Below, piece by piece: positions 5,817 through 13,393 of a DNA stretch of 24,549 nucleotides. The notes beneath the pieces are model-generated. The model worked only from the letters and a program-made list of their open reading frames with translations, was not told where the DNA came from and ran no database searches. This DNA comes from Croceibacterium_A sp964439725 (lineage in GTDB: Bacteria > Pseudomonadota > Alphaproteobacteria > Sphingomonadales > Sphingomonadaceae). The translations under genes and the position numbers were made by a program. The stretch's first letter is position 1; every line of letters starts with the position of its first letter. The stretch lies in assembly GCA_964439725.1 (NCBI GenBank), contig CAYTPY010000024.1:1-24549 (forward strand). Reading direction: 5' to 3'.

Positions 5817-6925
5817 TCGCGTCGGAAGCTGGCGACGAACGAGGTGAACTGCCCTGTGGCGATGGCGTCGCGCATTCCCTGCATCAGCTGCTGGTAGAAC
5901 GACAGGTTGTGCTCGGTGACCAGCATGGCCCCGAGTATCTCGCCCGCTTTCTGCAGATGATGCAGGTAGGCTCGGGAGTAGACGGCGCAGGTCGGGCAAG
6001 AACAACGCTCGTCGAGCGGGCCGGTATCTTCGGCATGTTTCGCGTTGCGCAAGTTGAGCGGTCCGCTCCAGGTGAAGGCCTGCCCGTTCCGCCCGGACCG
6101 GCTCGGCAAGACGCAATCGAACATGTCGACGCCGCGCTCGACGGCGCCGACCAGGTCATCGGGTTTGCCCACCCCCATCAAATAGCGCGGGGCATGCTCC
6201 GGAAGCTGACCGGGAGCGAAATCTAGCGTCGCGAACATCGCTTCCTGCCCTTCGCCCACGGCGAGGCCGCCGATGGCATAGCCGTCGAAGCCGATCTCTC
6301 GTAGCGCCTGGGCCGAGCGCAAGCGCAATTCCTGGTCGAGCGCACCTTGTTGAATACCGAATAGCGCCGCCCTCGCTGCATGTTCGCCGCCCACGTCGAA
6401 GGCATCCCGGCTGCGCCTGGCCCAGCGCATCGACATCTCCATCGAGGCAGCAATCTCCTCGCGCGGACGATCGGTGCGGGGACATTCGTCGAAAGCCATG
6501 ACGATATCGGAGCCGAGCAACCGCTGGATTTCCATAGAGCGCTCGGGCGAGAGCATATGCTTCGATCCATCCAGATGGCTGCGGAACTGCACGCCCTCTT
6601 CGGTCAGCTTGCGAAGGTCAGCTAGGCTCATGACTTGATAACCGCCGCTGTCGGTCAGGATCGGCCGGTCCCAGTTCATGAACGTGTGCAGCCCGCCGAG
6701 GCGCGCGACCCGCTCGGCACCGGGCCGGAGCATCAAGTGGTAAGTGTTGCCCAGGATGATATCGGCGCCGGTGGCCCGAACCGCCTCCGGCTTCATCGCC
6801 TTGACCGTCGCCGCGGTGCCGACAGGCATGAAGGCGGGCGTGCGAATCTCGCCGCGGCGCATGGCGATGCGGCCGGTGCGGGCGCTGCCGTCGGTCGCTT
6901 CAATGGTGAAGGAAAAGCGGGTCAT
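5801..6925 (-). CDS. tgt: tRNA-guanine transglycosylase
   Basis: 374 residues. It exchanges guanine for preQ1 at the wobble position 34 of GUN-anticodon tRNAs, the first tRNA-bound step of queuosine synthesis; QueA, encoded upstream on the same strand, acts next. The motifs are DSGGYQVMSL with the general base Asp92, FDCVLPSRSGRNGQAFT with the nucleophile Asp270, and the zinc site Cys308, Cys310, Cys313 and His339 (CSCPTC ... EHNLSFY). I chose MTRFSF at 6925 over an in-frame start at 6961, which adds 12 low-complexity residues and runs up against the preceding gene's end. It is the last gene of the long minus-strand series. Confidence 0.97.
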   Translation of the reverse strand: MTRFSFTIEATDGSARTGRIAMRRGEIRTPAFMPVGTAATVKAMKPEAVRATGADIILGNTYHLMLRPGAERVARLGGLHTFMNWDRPILTDSGGYQVMSLADLRKLTEEGVQFRSHLDGSKHMLSPERSMEIQRLLGSDIVMAFDECPRTDRPREEIAASMEMSMRWARRSRDAFDVGGEHAARAALFGIQQGALDQELRLRSAQALREIGFDGYAIGGLAVGEGQEAMFATLDFAPGQLPEHAPRYLMGVGKPDDLVGAVERGVDMFDCVLPSRSGRNGQAFTWSGPLNLRNAKHAEDTGPLDERCSCPTCAVYSRAYLHHLQKAGEILGAMLVTEHNLSFYQQLMQGMRDAIATGQFTSFVASFRRDYLSS

Positions 6926-6963
6926 GGCGGGCGGGCTAGCCGCAGGCGCGCCCGCCCCCAAGC

Positions 6964-7911
6964 CTAAAAGTCATAGACCAGGGTGAAGCGCGAAAGCGTA
7001 TCGGTAGAAACTGCATTCCCGGGGGGATTGCTGTCATAATCGATGGTGTACGAGAAACGCGTGCTGAGGCTGCTGCTGATCTTGGCTTCCAACCCTGTAG
7101 TTAGGAGCACGCTGGTCGAATTCGAGTCGACAAAAACAGTAGCCGCACCGCCGGTATCGGCAACCAGGTTGGCGTCCTGCGTCAGCTTCAGGCTGCGTGC
7201 GAGTTGCCAATCGAAATCGAGGCCAGCGAGAGCACCAAAGCTGCTGTCGCTGGTGCCGTCGCGCAGCTCCACCTGCCTCCATGAGGGACCAGCTTTTAGC
7301 GATAGCTGCGCACTGCTACTGTCGATCACCTTGTAACCAAGCCCTCCCGACAGCGAATAGCGAGCCGAGAAACCTTGAAACCGGTCGCGCTCGTATTGTC
7401 CCAGTCCGAAGGCGAAGAGGTCGCTGTTGATCTGAAAGCGCGGTTCGTACGAAACCAGCAGTTGCTCGCGTGATGTACTTCCGCGGCTGCGCTGATAGTC
7501 CGCGGTGGCTCTCACCCGGTGCTCCCAGTCGATGCCGCTCCGGGTTAGCGCGAGGCTCAAGGTCGCGCCGGTGTTCTCGGTGTTTCCCGAGGAATGAAAA
7601 CCCCCGAGTTGGCCTCGACCCGTCCAGTTGTCGAAAATTCCGGCGGCGCGGATTTCCTCCGCCTTGCGCGCTCTTTCCGCCGCGGCAAGTTCCCGTTGGG
7701 CGGACTGGAACGCGCTTTGCAGCGAGTCAATCTCTTCGACATCGTCCGGATTGGTCTGTTTTGCCAATTGGACCACGGTAGCGACTTTCGAGGCGTCGCC
7801 CGTGGCTATGGCCGCTTCGATCATGGCCCGCACGGGCGCGGGCAGTTCCGCGCCGGCAGGGGCCGCCGTGACGACGAAAAGCAAGACGGGGCTGAGCGCG
7901 CGCAGGGTCAT
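6964..7911 (-). CDS. DUF481-family outer-membrane beta-barrel protein
   Basis: 315 residues. Residues 1-21 are a signal peptide (cleavage near PAGA/ELP). Residues ~22-90 are helical and include a charged stretch (AQRELAAAERARKAEEIRAAG) that could form a coiled coil. The rest (~95-315) alternates polar and hydrophobic residues as in a beta-barrel, with the DUF481 signature GQLGGFHSSGNTENTGATLSL, and it ends in Phe after LSRFTLVYDF, the usual outer-membrane insertion signal. DUF481 (YdiY-like) proteins are annotated as salt-induced outer-membrane proteins; the substrate or role is not known. It lies 38 nt upstream of tgt and 17 nt after the ABC permease, so it is probably co-transcribed with both. 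Confidence 0.85.
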   Translation of the reverse strand: MTLRALSPVLLFVVTAAPAGAELPAPVRAMIEAAIATGDASKVATVVQLAKQTNPDDVEEIDSLQSAFQSAQRELAAAERARKAEEIRAAGIFDNWTGRGQLGGFHSSGNTENTGATLSLALTRSGIDWEHRVRATADYQRSRGSTSREQLLVSYEPRFQINSDLFAFGLGQYERDRFQGFSARYSLSGGLGYKVIDSSSAQLSLKAGPSWRQVELRDGTSDSSFGALAGLDFDWQLARSLKLTQDANLVADTGGAATVFVDSNSTSVLLTTGLEAKISSSLSTRFSYTIDYDSNPPGNAVSTDTLSRFTLVYDF

Positions 7912-7928
7912 GCCCGTTTGCTAGCGCC

Positions 7929-8690
7929 TCAGTCGCGAAGCCGCCAGCCGGTGCGAAAGATCAGTGCGATGACAGCCACGCACAGCAGGACGAAACCTAA
8001 AGTCATGCCGAACGCCACGCCGATGGGGACATCGGCACTACCGGTGAAAGTCCAGCGCAAGCCGTTGACGAGGTAGAAGACAGGGTTGAACTGCGCCGCC
8101 GTTCGCCAAGGCTCGCCCAGCATGTCGATCGAATAGAACGTGCCGCCCAGAAATGTCAGCGGCGTCAGGATCAGCATCGGCACGATCGAGAGTCGTTCGA
8201 AGCCGTCGGCCCAGACGCCCAGGATGAAACCGAACAGCGAGAACGCCGCAGCCACCAGCACGATATAGCCCACGGCCAGTAGTGGGTGCGCAATCGAGTA
8301 GTCGACGAACAGCAGGGCTGTGGCGAGGATGATTCCGGCGATGATCAGCGACTTCATCACTGCCGCTCCGACGAAGCCGATCAATGTTTCGGCGACGCCG
8401 ACTGGCGCGCTGAGCAGTTCATAGATCGCGCCAGTGAACCGGGGCATATAGATGCCGAAACTGGCGTTCGACGTGCTCTCGCTCAGCAGCGTCAGCATCA
8501 GCAGGCCAGGCACGATGAAAGCGCCGTAGGATACGCCTCCGATCTCTTGCATCCGGCTGCCGATCGCCGCGCCGAACACGATGAAGTAAAGCGAAGTGGT
8601 AAGAACCGGTGAGAGGATCGAGCCGAAGGCGGTACGGAAGAACCGCCCCAGCTCATGGTTGAAGATGGCAAGGGCGCCGCGCACGTTCAT
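7929..8690 (-). CDS. ABC-2 type transporter permease
   Basis: 253 residues with about six hydrophobic segments (near 25-42, 57-75, 105-127, 135-157, 165-185 and 225-245). The ABC-2 family signature GGTFYSIDMLGEPWRTAAQ followed by FNPVFYLVNGLRW lies before the last helix. It forms the inner-membrane channel of an exporter with the ATPase encoded immediately upstream; the genes overlap by 4 nt (ATGA type). Such two-gene exporters move drugs, polysaccharides or lipids; the substrate here is not indicated. The overall pattern resembles the E. coli YadH partner of YadG. Confidence 0.93.
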   Translation of the reverse strand: MNVRGALAIFNHELGRFFRTAFGSILSPVLTTSLYFIVFGAAIGSRMQEIGGVSYGAFIVPGLLMLTLLSESTSNASFGIYMPRFTGAIYELLSAPVGVAETLIGFVGAAVMKSLIIAGIILATALLFVDYSIAHPLLAVGYIVLVAAAFSLFGFILGVWADGFERLSIVPMLILTPLTFLGGTFYSIDMLGEPWRTAAQFNPVFYLVNGLRWTFTGSADVPIGVAFGMTLGFVLLCVAVIALIFRTGWRLRD

Positions 8691-9631
8691 GCCGGCACCT
8701 CCCCGCGTTCGACCAGATCGACGAAGATGTCTTCCAGGCTGGATTCTCGGGTATCGATCGCTTCGAAGACGATCCCTTGCTCGACGAGCAGCTTGATTAC
8801 CTCGGCGGCCTCCCGCTTGCCCTTCCCGCTCCCATCACCGCCGCGATAGACCAGCGTCGTGCCGCCATCCTCAAGCGCGAGCTGGTAAGCCGCCAGCCCA
8901 GCCGGAACCTCGCCCAGCGGTTGCGACAGAGAGATGCGCGCTTCGGTGCTGCCAAGCTTGGCCATGATCGCGGCCTTGTCGTCGACCAGCAGCAACCGGC
9001 CCTTGTTGATCACGCCAACACGGTCGGCCATGGCCTGCGCTTCTTCGATGTAGTGCGTGGTCAGGATGATCGTCGTCCCGGCCTCGCGCAGCGCCCCGAT
9101 TTGCTTCCACATGTCGCGCCGCAGTTCGACATCGACGCCGGCCGTCGGCTCATCCAGGAACAGCAGGTCGGGATCGTGGCTAAGCGCCTTGGCGATCATC
9201 ACCCGGCGCTTCATGCCACCCGAGAGCTCGCGAATCTTGGCCTTGCGTTTGTCCCAGAGGCTAAGCGAGCGCAGCACTTCTTCTATGCGCGCCGGACTCG
9301 GAGGGCAGCCGAACATGCCGCGCGAGAATGCGACCGAATGGTCCACCCGCGCGAACATGTCGAAGGACAACTCCTGGGGCACCAGGCCGATGCGCTGCCG
9401 CACTTGCCGCCAATGCCGGGCCACATCGAGACCGAAGGCCTCTATGGTACCGCCGGTCGGCCGCAGCAGCCCGCACACGGCCCCGATCAGCGTGGTCTTG
9501 CCGGCGCCGTTTGGACCCAGCAGCGCGAATATCTCGCCTTTGCGGATCTGCAGGTCGACCCCGGCAAGCGCCGTCGTGCCGGCCTTGTAGGTCTTCGACA
9601 GGTTCCGGATATCGAGAATCGGTTGGTCCAA
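8687..9631 (-). CDS. ABC transporter ATP-binding protein
   Basis: 314 residues with a complete ABC ATPase domain: Walker A GPNGAGKTT (39-47), Q-loop Gln86 (VPQEL), signature LSGGM (136-140), Walker B LLFLDE (156-161) and H-loop His193 (LTTHYIEEA). The C-terminal ~100 residues (from VDDKAAIMAKLGSTEARISL) form the accessory domain common in the CcmA/YadG-type family of multidrug and lipid exporters. It energises the permease encoded downstream. It starts 73 nt after queA. The C-terminus (ESSLEDIFVDLVERGE) is the usual ending of this family. Confidence 0.95.
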   Translation of the reverse strand: MDQPILDIRNLSKTYKAGTTALAGVDLQIRKGEIFALLGPNGAGKTTLIGAVCGLLRPTGGTIEAFGLDVARHWRQVRQRIGLVPQELSFDMFARVDHSVAFSRGMFGCPPSPARIEEVLRSLSLWDKRKAKIRELSGGMKRRVMIAKALSHDPDLLFLDEPTAGVDVELRRDMWKQIGALREAGTTIILTTHYIEEAQAMADRVGVINKGRLLLVDDKAAIMAKLGSTEARISLSQPLGEVPAGLAAYQLALEDGGTTLVYRGGDGSGKGKREAAEVIKLLVEQGIVFEAIDTRESSLEDIFVDLVERGEVPA

Positions 9632-9704
9632 AGCGTGGCAAAAATGGAGCCGCGCCGTGCAATTGCAAGCGGCGCAAGTCGGCTCGATGCGGAGCTCCTT
9701 GAAT

Positions 9705-10733
9705 TCAGGGGATTAAAAGCGAGGCGTCGCCGTAGCTATAGAAGCGGTAGTCGTGCTCGATCGCGTGTGCATAGGCCGCCTGCATCCGTTCCAGGCCCAT
9801 CAGGGCACTGACCAGCATGAATAAGGTCGAGCGAGGCAGGTGGAAATTGGTCATTAAGCCGTCCGCCGCCTTGAAGCGATAGCCCGGGGTAATGAAGATC
9901 GCCGTATCCCCCTCGAAGGGCTGAATATTGCCCTCCTCGTCGGCTGCGCTCTCGATCAGCCGCAGACTGGTGGTGCCCACTGCGATCAGGCGGCCGCCCG
10001 CCTGGCGAACACCGTTGAGGCGTTCGGCTGTGGCAACATCAATGCGGCCCCATTCCGCATGCATCCGGTGCGCAGCGGTGTCCTCTGCCTTCACGGGCAG
10101 AAACGTGCCCGCTCCCACATGAAGCGTCAGCGTCTCGCGCCCTATTCCCGCATCATCGAGCGCAGCCACCAGTTCGGGCGTGAAATGCAGCGCTGCCGTA
10201 GGCGCAGCAACCGCGCCCGCTTCCCGAGCAAAGATCGTCTGGTAGTCCTGTCGGTCGCTGGCATCAGTCGGGCGTTTGCCGGCGATATAGGGCGGCAGCG
10301 GCATTTGCCCGGCACGTTCGAGCAGTACCTCTACCGCTTCGTCGCCGGCGAAAACCAGTGTCCAGCTTCCATCGTCGTGGCGTTGTTCGGCGGTCGCGAC
10401 AACCTCGGCCGGGAATTCGATCCGATCTCCTGGTCTTAGACGCTTGGCGTTACGGATAAACGCTTTCCAGCGCCGCAGGTCGAGGCGCTTGTGCAAGGTG
10501 GCGCCGATCCGGGCGTCGCCGCGCTTTCCTTCGAGCTGCGCGGGAATAACTTTGGTGTCGTTGAACACCAGCACGTCGCCGGCGCGCAGCATTTGCGGCA
10601 GGTCGCCAACGCCGAGATCGAGGAACTCGCCCTTACCGGGCACCGCCAGCATCCGGGCCGCATCGCGTGGGCTCACTGGGCGCAGCGCAATGCGTTCGGG
10701 AGGGAGCTCGAAATCGAAGAGGTCGACGCGCAT
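9705..10733 (-). CDS. queA: S-adenosylmethionine:tRNA ribosyltransferase-isomerase
   Basis: 342 residues, normal for QueA. It transfers and isomerises the ribosyl part of S-adenosylmethionine onto preQ1-modified tRNA to give epoxyqueuosine, the step after Tgt. Family signatures are MRVDLFDFELPPERIA at the start, VLVFNDTKVIPAQLEGKR (residues ~54-71), LHVGAGTFLPVK, and TNFHLPRSTLFMLVSALMG near the end. AGGG lies just upstream of the ATG. It is preceded by the cyclophilin gene (117-nt gap) and followed by the ABC pair. tgt, its pathway partner, lies about 2.8 kb downstream on the same strand. Confidence 0.97.
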   Translation of the reverse strand: MRVDLFDFELPPERIALRPVSPRDAARMLAVPGKGEFLDLGVGDLPQMLRAGDVLVFNDTKVIPAQLEGKRGDARIGATLHKRLDLRRWKAFIRNAKRLRPGDRIEFPAEVVATAEQRHDDGSWTLVFAGDEAVEVLLERAGQMPLPPYIAGKRPTDASDRQDYQTIFAREAGAVAAPTAALHFTPELVAALDDAGIGRETLTLHVGAGTFLPVKAEDTAAHRMHAEWGRIDVATAERLNGVRQAGGRLIAVGTTSLRLIESAADEEGNIQPFEGDTAIFITPGYRFKAADGLMTNFHLPRSTLFMLVSALMGLERMQAAYAHAIEHDYRFYSYGDASLLIP

Positions 10734-10850
10734 CCCTGGCGGCTAGGTCAACTCGTTCGCTTGGACAAGCGTGGCGCGAACCAGCGGATTTCCGCACCCC
10801 CTTGGCTCTGCGCGGCAGACTTTCACTCGCGGACGTTGCGAGCCCGTGTT

Positions 10851-11528
10851 TTATTGCGCGATGGTTTCGCCAAGATCGACGGGCACTTGCAACGTAACCG
10901 GCTGCGCTGCCGCAGGCTCGGGAAACTTCTGCGGCTTGCCGTCGGCCGCAATCGATGCTTGGACCACGTACGTCGGGTTCGCCGGGGGCTCGCCCCGCTC
11001 GATCGCATCGACTGCATCCATCCCGGCGATCACCCGGCCGAAATTCGTGTAGTTCCGGTCGAGCGAAAAGCGCGGATAGAACACGATGAAGAACTGGCTG
11101 TTGGCGCTATCCTTGTCGGCCGCGCGCGCCATCGAGACGCTGCCGCGGACGTGCGGGAACATGTTGAACTCGGCCGGCACGTCGGGAAGCTCCGATCCGC
11201 CGCGGCCGGTGCCGGTTGGGTCGCCGGTCTGGGCCATGAAGCCATCGATCACGCGGTGGAAGATGACCCCGTCATAGAAGCCTTGCCGGGTCAGCGTCTT
11301 GATGCGTTCGACATGGCTCGGGGCCCATTCTGGCACGAGACGGATCGCAACGCGCTTGCCGTTCGACAGGTCGAGGAGAAGGATGTTTTCCGGGTCCTGC
11401 GTCACGTCGGGATTGGCCGACAGCGGGATCGGCTTTGGTGCAGCGTTGTCCGCCTGCTCCTGTGCGTAAGCTGCCGGAGCGAAGGAAACCATGCAGGCGA
11501 CCGCCGCGGCGATAAGGCGTTTGATCAT
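10851..11528 (-). CDS. Periplasmic peptidyl-prolyl cis-trans isomerase, cyclophilin type
   Basis: 225 residues. Residues 1-22 are a signal peptide ending AYA before QEQADN, so it acts in the periplasm. The cyclophilin domain covers about residues 48-205. It has the catalytic FHRVIDGFMAQTGD block with TGTGRGGS, then the NSQFFIVF block, which carries the substrate-binding Gln and Phe residues. It catalyses proline isomerisation during folding of exported proteins. An insertion between ARAADKDSANSQ and the C-terminal part (PRFSLDRNYTNFGRVIAGMDAVD) is usual for the PpiA/PpiB bacterial group. It is 69 nt downstream of coaD, probably in the same transcript. A weak inverted repeat after the stop (10827-10843) lacks a T-run. 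Confidence 0.93.
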   Translation of the reverse strand: MIKRLIAAAVACMVSFAPAAYAQEQADNAAPKPIPLSANPDVTQDPENILLLDLSNGKRVAIRLVPEWAPSHVERIKTLTRQGFYDGVIFHRVIDGFMAQTGDPTGTGRGGSELPDVPAEFNMFPHVRGSVSMARAADKDSANSQFFIVFYPRFSLDRNYTNFGRVIAGMDAVDAIERGEPPANPTYVVQASIAADGKPQKFPEPAAAQPVTLQVPVDLGETIAQ

Positions 11529-11597
11529 GTTGTCGATCGGATCCCGTAATTTAGGCGCCCGCCCCTACTCGCCTGGCGCTGACAGTTCAATGAACGG

Positions 11598-12110
11598 CTA
11601 GAGTTCTCCCCGCCGCCCGATCCGCTCGACGCGGGCGGCGATCTGCTCGCGCACCGCCGGGCTGACGAACGGCGCGACCTCGCCGCCGAATAAGGCGATC
11701 TCCTTGACCAGCTTGGACGCGATCGGCTGCAGCGAGACGTCGGCCATCAGGAAGACCGTTTCGATGCGCTGGTTGAGCTGCTGGTTCATCCCCGCCATCT
11801 GATACTCGTACTCGAAGTCGGCCACCGCGCGCAGGCCGCGGATGATCACGCTGGCGCCGACCTTCTCCGCGAACTTCATCAGCAAGGCGTCGAACCCAGT
11901 CACCTCGACGTTGCGGAGCCCGAGCCGCGCCACTTCGGCTTCGACCATCTCGATGCGCTCCTCGGGCGAGAACATCGGGTCCTTGGAAGGATTGGTGGTG
12001 ACTCCGATCACCAGCCGGTCGACCAGCTTCGCGCCGCGCCGGAATATGTCGGCATGGCCCAGCGTCACCGGATCGAACGTGCCGGGGTAGAGACCGATCC
12101 GCTCGCTCAC
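11598..12110 (-). CDS. coaD: Phosphopantetheine adenylyltransferase
   Basis: 170 residues. It adenylates 4'-phosphopantetheine to dephospho-coenzyme A, the fourth step of CoA synthesis. The N-terminal nucleotidyltransferase motif GLYPGTFDPVTLGHADI contains the T/HxGH element (Thr16 to His19). RGLRAVADFEYEYQMAGMN and the IASKLVKEIALFGGEV block complete the active site. The start overlaps the ispA stop by 4 nt (12107-12110), so translation is probably coupled. Confidence 0.97.
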   Translation of the reverse strand: MSERIGLYPGTFDPVTLGHADIFRRGAKLVDRLVIGVTTNPSKDPMFSPEERIEMVEAEVARLGLRNVEVTGFDALLMKFAEKVGASVIIRGLRAVADFEYEYQMAGMNQQLNQRIETVFLMADVSLQPIASKLVKEIALFGGEVAPFVSPAVREQIAARVERIGRRGEL

Positions 12111-13012
12111 TGGTCGCGCTCGACCACGAAGCGGGCCAGCGCGCGCAGCAGCTCGGCTTCCTCGCCGTGACCCTGAAGATGGCCGATCGCCTGCTCGCTC
12201 AAAGCCCGCGCCTGGTGGCGCGCCTGCTCTGCCCCCATCAGCGACACGAAAGTGGCCTTTCCCGCCTCGGCATCCTTGCGCAGCGCCTTGCCGGCCTTCG
12301 CTTCGTCGCCTTCGTGGTCGAGCAAGTCGTCCGCGATCTGGAACGCTAGCCCGATGTCGCGTGCGTAAGCCCGCAGCGGCGAGCGCGCTTCCTGCGGCAC
12401 TTTGCCGAGGATCGCCCCCATCTCCACCGCCGCTCCGAGCAGCGCGCCGGTCTTGAGCTGCTGCAGCCGGGTGATGGTGCGAAGGTCGAGCTCGGCTTCG
12501 GCGGCGGATATGTCCATCATCTGCCCCCCGGCCATGCCGTTGTGCCCGCTCGCGCAGGCCAGCGTCTGGACCAACTCGGCGCGGACGAACGGATCGCTGC
12601 TCGTCGCCGGGTCGGCGAGGATCTCGAACGCCAGCGCATGGAGCGAGTCGCCGGCCAGCACCGCTGTCGCGTCGCCGAATGCTCGGTGCACCGTCGGCTT
12701 GCCGTGGCGCATGTCGTCGTCGTCCATGCAGGGCAAGTCGTCATGGATCAGCGAATAGGCATGGATCGCCTCGACCGCGCAGGCCGCCCGCACCGCCGCG
12801 GACCGCGAGGCGCGAAACATCTCGGCCGTGCTCACCAGCAGCAGCGGCCGCACCCGCTTGCCGGCGCCGATCGCCGCATAACGCATCGCTTCGACCAGCT
12901 GCGCTCGCCCGTCGTCGGGAACCGGCAGCAACGTGTCGAACAGCGAATCGACCTCGCCGCGAATCCGCTGCAGGCCCCGTCCCAGCAGATCGTCGGCGAG
13001 CACCAGCCCCAT
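12107..13012 (-). CDS. ispA: Polyprenyl synthetase, probably (2E,6E)-farnesyl diphosphate synthase
   Basis: 301 residues. It condenses isopentenyl diphosphate with dimethylallyl and geranyl diphosphate to farnesyl diphosphate. The first Asp-rich motif is DDLPCMDDDDMRHG (residues 91-104), with the two-residue insertion of bacterial type II FPP synthases. The second motif is DDLLD (228-232). The YSLIHDD context before the first motif matches E. coli IspA, supporting a C15 product, although geranylgeranyl synthases look similar. I took MGLVLADD at 13012; a longer frame back to 13108 overlaps xseB and is Arg-rich and unconserved. It sits 13 nt after xseB, the common xseB-ispA order. Confidence 0.93.
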   Translation of the reverse strand: MGLVLADDLLGRGLQRIRGEVDSLFDTLLPVPDDGRAQLVEAMRYAAIGAGKRVRPLLLVSTAEMFRASRSAAVRAACAVEAIHAYSLIHDDLPCMDDDDMRHGKPTVHRAFGDATAVLAGDSLHALAFEILADPATSSDPFVRAELVQTLACASGHNGMAGGQMMDISAAEAELDLRTITRLQQLKTGALLGAAVEMGAILGKVPQEARSPLRAYARDIGLAFQIADDLLDHEGDEAKAGKALRKDAEAGKATFVSLMGAEQARHQARALSEQAIGHLQGHGEEAELLRALARFVVERDQ

Positions 13013-13025
13013 CGCCTCGCCGCCT

Positions 13026-13274
13026 TCAGCTAGCGCCGAACGGCACGGTGCCGGATGCCTTGCCGTCCGGGCCCTGGACGATCTTCTCGATCCGGGCCTG
13101 CGCCGCATCGAGCCGCGCCTGACAATGCCGTCGCAGGCTTTCGCCGCGTTCGTAGAGGCCGATCGATTCTTCGAGCGGCACGTCGCCGCTCTCGAGTTTG
13201 CGGACCACGTCTTCGAGCGCGCGCAGCGCCTCTTCGAAGCTCATGCCGTCGATTGCGGGGGGAGAACCATCCAT
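13026..13274 (-). CDS. xseB: Exodeoxyribonuclease VII small subunit
   Basis: 82 residues, typical for XseB. It forms coiled-coil helices that bind the XseA large subunit in the nuclease that degrades single-stranded DNA to oligonucleotides. The family core SFEEALRALEDVVRKLESGDVPLEESIGLYERGESLRRHCQ is easily recognised at residues 12-52. xseA is not in the window. It is the first gene of the minus-strand series ending with tgt and diverges from purL across a 119-nt gap. Confidence 0.95.
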   Translation of the reverse strand: MDGSPPAIDGMSFEEALRALEDVVRKLESGDVPLEESIGLYERGESLRRHCQARLDAAQARIEKIVQGPDGKASGTVPFGAS

Positions 13275-13393
13275 GCGGCCGGTTTGGCGGGGTTGCCGTT
13301 TGCGGTCAACTCTCGCCGATGCCGGCGGTCCCCTTCGCCGCGGTTCGTGATCACGAGTTGTGAAGAATCGTCCCCGTGGCTAAGGCGCCGTCC

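Noticed and set aside
8777..9811. 344-codon open frame on the plus strand
   Set aside because: Opposite strand of the ABC ATPase gene; His/Arg-rich shadow translation.
10491..11549. 352-codon open frame on the plus strand
   Set aside because: Antisense to queA and the cyclophilin gene; no motif.
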